A DNA stretch of 64,000 bases from Cryptomeria japonica (taxonomy: Eukaryota > Streptophyta > Pinopsida > Cupressales > Cupressaceae): NCBI RefSeq assembly GCF_030272615.1, contig NC_081407.1, forward strand, positions 373,842,632 through 373,906,631. The letters are read 5' to 3'. Position 1 is the first letter of the stretch. Each line of letters begins with the position of its first letter. Of this stretch, positions 58,096 through 64,000 are shown in pieces. The notes beneath the pieces were generated by a model. That model worked only from the letters and a program-made list of their open reading frames with translations, searched no databases and was not told the origin of the DNA. The position numbers were made by a program, and so were the translations under genes.

Positions 58096-59019
58096 ATGCC
58101 ACAAATTTTGATGGGAAATCATACACATATGAATGTGTCTAGGAAAGGATCTATTTCCATTAGGGATAACTCCTTCAATGATGTGTTGTGTGTACCCCAT
58201 TTGACAAACAATCTTATTTCCATCTATCAAATCACTCATGGGGAAACAAGGAAAAATGTGGAGTTCACACCTGATTTAGTTATCATTAGAGACTTGGAGA
58301 GTAGAGCTATCATTGCAACTGGGGTAGTTGATCATGCATCTCAGTTGTACTCCTTTTCACATTTTGGTCCTATTGATGAGGTTGATTCTTCATATGATGA
58401 TCACACTTCTTGTGTTGATTCAAATATTGAGGAGAACTTTGGGTATTTGAACTTGGGTATTCTCACATGTGAACTTGTTCTTGAGCCTTGTATTTCATCT
58501 CCTCCTATTGCACTTGATGATGTGGATATTGCAACAATTTTTCCTTCTTGTGATTCAGTGCAATAGGATATTCCTTGTCTTCCAACTTCAGTTCCTTGGG
58601 ATGACTACTTGACATACATTGTAGGTTTATTTATGGAGTCCTACATTGCAGATTTGGGAGACATCATTGATGACATTCATCTTCTCTTTGATGAAGATAA
58701 TCCTTCTTCGATTGTTGCGAGGGAACACTCTGACCCTCTTGTTCATTCTCTACATGATCATTCTTTCGAGGTTGACATGATTGTGGATTATTATGTACAA
58801 CATTTTGAGGAGGTCTCTTTATCCTTAGAGAAGACATGTGAGTCTTTGGATCTTGTTCTACATTCATCTCCACTAGATCTTGGAGTGCCTTTTTTAGTAG
58901 CATGGATCAGTACACCTAATTTGGAGGGGATAACTTTCAACATCAACATGGGGACACTTGAGCAGTTTTCAGAGACTCCATACATCATGATTTTTTTCCC
59001 CTATATCTTCCCTTCATGA
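58096..59019 (+). pseudogene. Continuation of the copia polyprotein, unrecognised acidic region without integrase or reverse transcriptase
   Basis: The frame continues after a TAG at 58064 with MPQILMGNHTHMNVSRKGSI and LCVPHLTNNLISIYQI, the protease/pre-integrase region of copia. From about 58380 it becomes acidic and unlike any integrase or reverse transcriptase motif (for example DIIDDIHLLFDEDNPSS). It runs with one stop at 58564 to 59019. In an autonomous copia element the integrase core would lie here. The unknown segment may be acquired or just degenerate. Confidence 0.5.
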
Positions 59020-59427
59020 TTGGGGAGACTTCATGGATACACCTTTGGTTTTGTTTCTTCCTAAGGGGAGGAATGTTGTTCAATGATCATGGAGTAGTTT
59101 CTTCATTCAGTTTTGATCTTCTACCATTGGTGTAGATTCTACATTGAGGGGGGCTACTTGGTATCTCTTCTTCTCTCTAATGGGGGGGACTTTTTCCTCA
59201 CATGGGGTTTTGTCCTTCTCATGCTTCTTTGAGAGTTGTTTTGTATAGTGTTCATCTCTATTTTTGGGGGGGAGTTTTTCCCACGTGGTTCTCTCCCTTT
59301 CTTCATTTGTGAGAGATTGCATTGGTTTTCATGCATTTTCTTTTGTACATGGGTACCTAATATGGCCTCGTAGCCGGGACCCATCTTGCATTGTTGACTT
59401 GAGTCTACAATCCCCTAAGTTGCACTT

Positions 59428-59835
59428 AAGGGGGGGTGTTGGTGTAAATTATTTCTCATAATTACACCTTACTTAAGTAGACTTAGGGTAATTCATGTCA
59501 TAGTAGTTTGGATATGGAACACTTAGGGAAGTGTACACATAGGGATGATGTATGTAGGAGAAATTTCACCTTTTGTGGTCTTATCTTGTTGTTACATTCC
59601 ACCTTCGGTGGGTGATCCACCTCTTGTGGAATATTTTACTATTTCTCCTACCTACCCTTTTTTTTCTCATTGAGCCACATGTCATGATTGTGTGCTCACA
59701 TATCCATATGGCCTTGCCTTTATAAGTAGACTCATCTTTCATTGTATGTAATGATCCAGTTGATTGTATTTTGCATCTTGATTAGAATATAGTTTATTCT
59801 TATCAAATCTATTTGTCTCTCTTTTGTTCTATTCA
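59428..59835 (+). mobile_element. Polypurine tract and 3' LTR of the gag/protease-only copia element
   Basis: AAGGGGGGG (59428-59436) is followed by the LTR start TGTTGGTGTAAATT at 59437. A TATA-like CTTTATAAG occurs at about 59717. The right end is uncertain: ATTCA at 59835 is the best CA terminus near the point where LINE sequence begins. The stretch 'ccgggacccatcttgc' and the purine tract resemble the 3' ends at 4760-4854 and 7820-7917. Confidence 0.6.
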
Positions 59836-59859
59836 ATGTGCTCTTGATCTTGGCCAATT

Positions 59860-61626
59860 TAAACAAATTATTGCAATGATGAACACATTTTTCTCCAATA
59901 AAGTGAGGGAGATGGCATAAGGATTAGAACCTAAAAGTGGTAGAATTTTTGAAGAGATCGCCCAAGTTATCAAGAAGCTAGTTGAGCGATAAAAGGAATC
60001 TATTCCAACTCTCTACAATTTGAATATTTTTTTTCATATGATTCGTCCATGTGAATCTACCATTGGTGGGTTGCAAGTCAACCAAATCATTGCCATTGAT
60101 GAAGGAGGCAAATTTTTTGATGGTTTTGTGTGTGGATAGGATACGCCCTTTATCCTCATGCAATGAAACTATGGCAACAAAAGTTCCTTACTAGTACAAT
60201 TATATCTTCACCTAGATCAACCAAATAGTTAGAGATTGCATCCCATAAGATCTTTTTGTCTATTGGTGACATTGGTTCATAGATGTTAAGGATCTAGAAT
60301 GTGAAATTAAAAGGAAGCTTTAGAAAGAATCCAATTTTTATGAGTTATAATTTCTTTCAATTTGGTATTGGTGGGATTACATAATACAAATACCCTCTAG
60401 AGGATCCTTTAGTAGGGGAGAAAGAATATTTTCATCTATTCTGGCAAGGGTTGAATATTGATTCATTTAGATTCGAAGCCTATTTGGATTCCTATAGGAG
60501 GATAATGTATGTCCCACAAGCAACAATTTCATACTTGATGGGTTTTTGTTTGGTAGGGGCATTGATTCCCTAAATTTATAGGATAGAATTTTAATGTATT
60601 ACAAGAAGAGAAAAATGCTCTTCTTAGTCTAGTATATTTCTCCTAAGTTAGAAGAATTGTTTACTCCAGTGTAGTTTGGATCCCCGCTACTATTTATTCT
60701 TATCAGCTCTGGGAGTTTGAGAAATAGATAATATTTGAGAAAAATCAAATTGGAGATCTTCCTTAGGCATGTTCTCCATGAAGTCTTTCTCTCTAAGGAG
60801 ATAATCCCCTTTTTATCACTTTCCTCTCCCTCATTGGCAACTTCCTCTACAATATCATTTATTTTATCTAAGTCCACTTCAATGGCTATATGTTTAGCTA
60901 GATCTTCTAGCCTTCCTCAAAAAATTTATTGAAGTCATTTTTATTTTGGAGAGCATTTTGATTTTGGATGGGTGATGTTTGGATGGTAGAGGAGGAGTTG
61001 TGGAGAACTTATTTCTGTATTACTAGGATGGAGCATGCCATCGGGTTTTTTGGGGAGGAAGGCTCTTGCCCAAACATAAATTGTAAACATACATTTCTTT
61101 TATATAGTGTTGATTGCAAGCCTACAACAATTTTGTCCCAAGTTTTTGCAAGTAAATTATTTCTTCCTCTTCTCTTTGGTATCTTAATCTGACAAGGAAG
61201 GGTAAATGGAGTTTGTTTAATTGTCAGGATATTTGAATAGTCATCTCCTGAAGCTTTGTTTTGATATCTTCTTATATCTCATTGATTAGTTGAGATCCAA
61301 TAACGTTTGCTAAATTTTCTACTAATTCATCCATTTTATCCTAAAAAAAGTGGATGGAATCAAGTCTATCCAACCAATCTTGAGATAGATCAATTATTTT
61401 GCTATTTTCCCTTGATTTTTAATAGTATGAGGGGATGGCTTACCAATATCTAGAAACTCAATAATAGCTAGTTTTGAGGTAGAATCTAAGATGTGTTTTC
61501 TAGACATGTCTTTTTATGAAAATTTTTGATCTCATTAAAATTCCCATACATATTTGATAAGTTGAGGTGGATATAGAGTTGAAAAGGAGATTCAAAGATC
61601 TTTTGAAACTTTTCCCAAAGGAAATT
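59860..61626 (-). mobile_element. LINE fragment with endonuclease remnant, minus strand
   Basis: The minus strand at 60163-59978 reads IKKFASFINGNDLVDLQPTNG, then RFTWTNHMKK and SWNRFLLSLN. This is the L1-type endonuclease pattern 'F..FI...DLVDlpp.nG.fTWTN'. NIYEPMSPIDKKILWDAI near 60225-60290 fits the segment before it. Upstream (60600-61500) the minus strand has broken frames with Lys/Glu-rich pieces that may be the ORF1/ORF2 junction. The 3' portion with reverse transcriptase is absent. Stops and frameshifts are frequent. Confidence 0.6.
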
Positions 61627-62770
61627 TGTTGAACACCCAGTTGAACTGAGAGGGGGGTGAATCGGTTTGAAACTTCAAAAATAATTATGAATTAACTTAT
61701 TTAATATCAACACTTTCAACACATCAAATAGAAACAGATGGACACCAGATTTCCGTGGAAAACTCAAACATGGAAAAACCATGGTGAGAATCTAATTCAC
61801 AATATGAATACCAATGTTACAACATTTCAAGCTTATAGACAAGGAGCACCAACACTTGAAGGACTTGTAGAATTAAGGTGCACTACCTTAGGAACGATAT
61901 AAAAATGACTTGTGTAGTTGAAGAACACTTCTTTAGGACAAGATACAAAATGTTGCCGAATGACTCATTGTCAATCAACAACGAATGAAATAGTTGAACT
62001 AAAAAATGAGAAGGATTCTCTTGATCATGAAATTGTCCTTGAACAATAATCAATCAACCAATAACATGGAAAATATCTCTGATAATCTCCACTGTCACAA
62101 CACTACATCTAACAAAATATATTAGCTTCAAAGATCTTTCCAAACGAACTTTGACATCACCACAAACTCAAATATGTTTGCAAATCATTCACATACACTT
62201 CTCACACAATTCACTTCTCATCCATGCTCAATTAATCCTTTTTCACATCTTATATATGAGATACAACATTGAAATCCTAATCAAGGGTTGACCAAAACAA
62301 AATAAGAAATATTACACAAAATAAGCCACACCAAAAATATTTGATTGGTCCACTCCAGGAGAAAGAGAGAACCAAAACATATCATAATACATCATCCCAT
62401 GAACAATCTGACAAATGGAACATGCTAGCACATATTCCAAAAGATCTTATAAAGCATAACATGTATATATAATTAATCGATCATCTATATAGCCACTTTC
62501 GATACAAAATACTCCATGCAGATCTCCACAAACCAAAGTGAGACCCAAATAATCATCTCAACACATCTTCCAACACATATCTGAACCAACAGAACATGAT
62601 CCACTAAACAAAAAATCAATTAACAACATATCTGGAGGGCACCAAAGGAATTTCGAATCACCCTGAATATAGGATGACACAACCAACACCAAAAGAGTAT
62701 TCAAATCAAACTCTATCCAAGTAACCAAGGTCCAACAAAGCATATCCAAGCCAATATCCATATGGACCTG
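61627..62770 (-). mobile_element. Copia-like LTR, probably incomplete
   Basis: It starts TGTTGAACACCCAG, followed by 'ctgagaggggggtgaatcgg', and has 'ccgtggaaaactc' and 'atggaaaaaccatggtgaga' blocks. The same layout is seen in the LTR at 54814-56062. No matching terminus is found before the next element begins at about 62771. The orientation is taken from the relative. Confidence 0.5.
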
Positions 62771-64000
62771 TGTGGGGGAAAAAGCGAGACTAGGCTAACA
62801 TGTCCTAATCCTACCTTTTGACACACATTATGGAATACGAAAGAGCCTAGAGGTATCGCACAATTGGCTACTTCTTTTTGGTGAAAGAGAGAGCCACGGG
62901 CTACCTATTAGGGTTTCTATTCCTTTGTTGTAATTGAAAGGTAATATTATGCAAGTTCAATTCCTAACCCCAAAATGCAAGTATGAACTAATAACAAGAT
63001 TGCAGAATTGAACTTAAACAATGGAAAGCTGCAAACATAAGGACAAGACAAGAATGCAGATGCGTACCCAGAGTCAAAATCTGAGTGAAAATGTTTGGGA
63101 CGGGGGCGCGGGCGCCACTATCTTGATTCTGTTCCTAAAACTGCACCTGAAACTGCCACTTTGCAACCTGGAAAACTGTCAGAACTGCCAAAACTTGTTG
63201 TCTGTCAGGAGGACCAGGGCGCCCAGCACCCCTGTCCCAGGGACCAAGGCACCCCACACCCCTGTCCTAGTCTTCTGCTCTGAAACTTGGTGTATGGTTC
63301 AGTCTCTGTCTGCTTCTTTCGGTTCTGCAACTTGCGGCGTTGTCTAAATCCCGAAATCTGCACTTATATCTGAAAAGGTGTTTGGGCGGCTATATAGGGT
63401 TTTGCCTTAGTCAAACCCCCGCTTTGGTCATTTCCACCTCCACGAATAGCCAAGTTGTATTGTAAAAGTAGTGTGTGTGCAGACCTTGTGTGTGTGCAAG
63501 ATCTAAAATGCAAGTAAGCAAACTAGAGAAACCTAGAAAGTAAACCCTAATTGCTTGTAAATGATAATATAAATGCTCCAAACCAAGATGTAGAGTGATC
63601 TAAAGCATGAATACAAATGATGTAAGAAAGCTTATGCAAAGACATGAAAACAACATGAAATCATACCCAACCCCAAGGGGGGGGGATACAAGCCAATCTT
63701 CAGTCGGTGATCCCTTATTGCTCTTCAATGCCTTCAAAGCCCTAAATGAATGAAATTGATGGATGCTTGATGGATGGATGTTGAGTGTTGTTGAAGTCTT
63801 CAAAGATCTGCTCTTTCGTTGCATAGAAGGTCCTGAAAACAAAATTCTGATCCTTTCCAATGAAGAAAGAGAACTCTTATGTATGAAATCCTAGGTCTTA
63901 ATTCCAACTTTTGGCCGACCTAGAGATTGAATATCCCGCCAATTTCTTGGGGTTAAGCTTTATTTCATGATTGGATCGCGCTCCTAAAATTTTGGGAAAA
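62771..64000 (-). mobile_element. Partial LTR of a Gypsy element related to the nested one
   Basis: It begins TGTGGGGGAAAAAGCG and shows several blocks in common, in the same order, with the LTR at 39926-41151: a 'gggcgcgggcgcca'-like block near 63103, 'gtcaaaccccc' near 63410 and a 'ttttggccgacct' block near 63910. It also has degenerate 'ggaccagggcgc' palindrome units at 63210-63268. It runs out of the window. No coding sequence is supported. Confidence 0.5.

Overview
This window looks like nuclear DNA from a seed plant. It is AT-rich, has a spliced host gene with short GT-AG introns, and is otherwise filled with nested plant retrotransposons: Ty1/copia, Ty3/Gypsy of the Tat/Ogre type, and L1-type LINEs. 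The amount and decay of the nested elements suggest a large gymnosperm-like genome. That is an inference; no sequence here names the species. I saw no rRNA, tRNA or CRISPR features.

One host gene appears intact. It lies on the minus strand at 15477-11301 in six exons whose splice phases all agree, and encodes 695 residues. The product looks like a type II membrane glycosyltransferase of the GDP-fucose O-fucosyltransferase family: one N-terminal membrane anchor, a 200-residue stem built entirely of 14 Lys/Glu/Pro/Phe-Phe repeats, and a catalytic domain with an HWRFEE motif.

Left of the gene (1-8266) are a Tat-like LTR and leader inserted in a decayed copia gag, then two short non-autonomous copia-like elements joined LTR to LTR. 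An AT-rich spacer (8267-11300) follows. Upstream of the gene (right side on this strand) is an old L1-type LINE (16981-26133) between perfect 23-bp target duplications, with an extra ORF of unknown function beyond its RNase H. A 3'-end fragment of a second LINE (27016-29280, minus) carries a 584-bp tandem duplication.

From 29281 to 54813 there is a three-level nest. A plus-strand Gypsy element (29281-33307 and 53310-54813) is split between RNase H and integrase by a 20,002-bp minus-strand Tat/Ogre-like element (33308-53309, identical-length LTRs, 5-bp duplication ACTTC). That element carries a degenerate plant mobile domain gene in antisense between integrase and 3' LTR, and is itself interrupted by a truncated Gypsy element (37355-41151) that sits between 47-bp direct repeats.

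The right end (54814-64000) holds a copia-like LTR, a gag/protease-only copia element, a LINE endonuclease fragment, a second copia-like LTR and the edge of another Gypsy LTR. The most unusual items are the stem repeat array of the glycosyltransferase, the antisense plant mobile domain gene, the ladder of five AT-rich hairpins in the Tat LTR, and the third ORF of the LINE.
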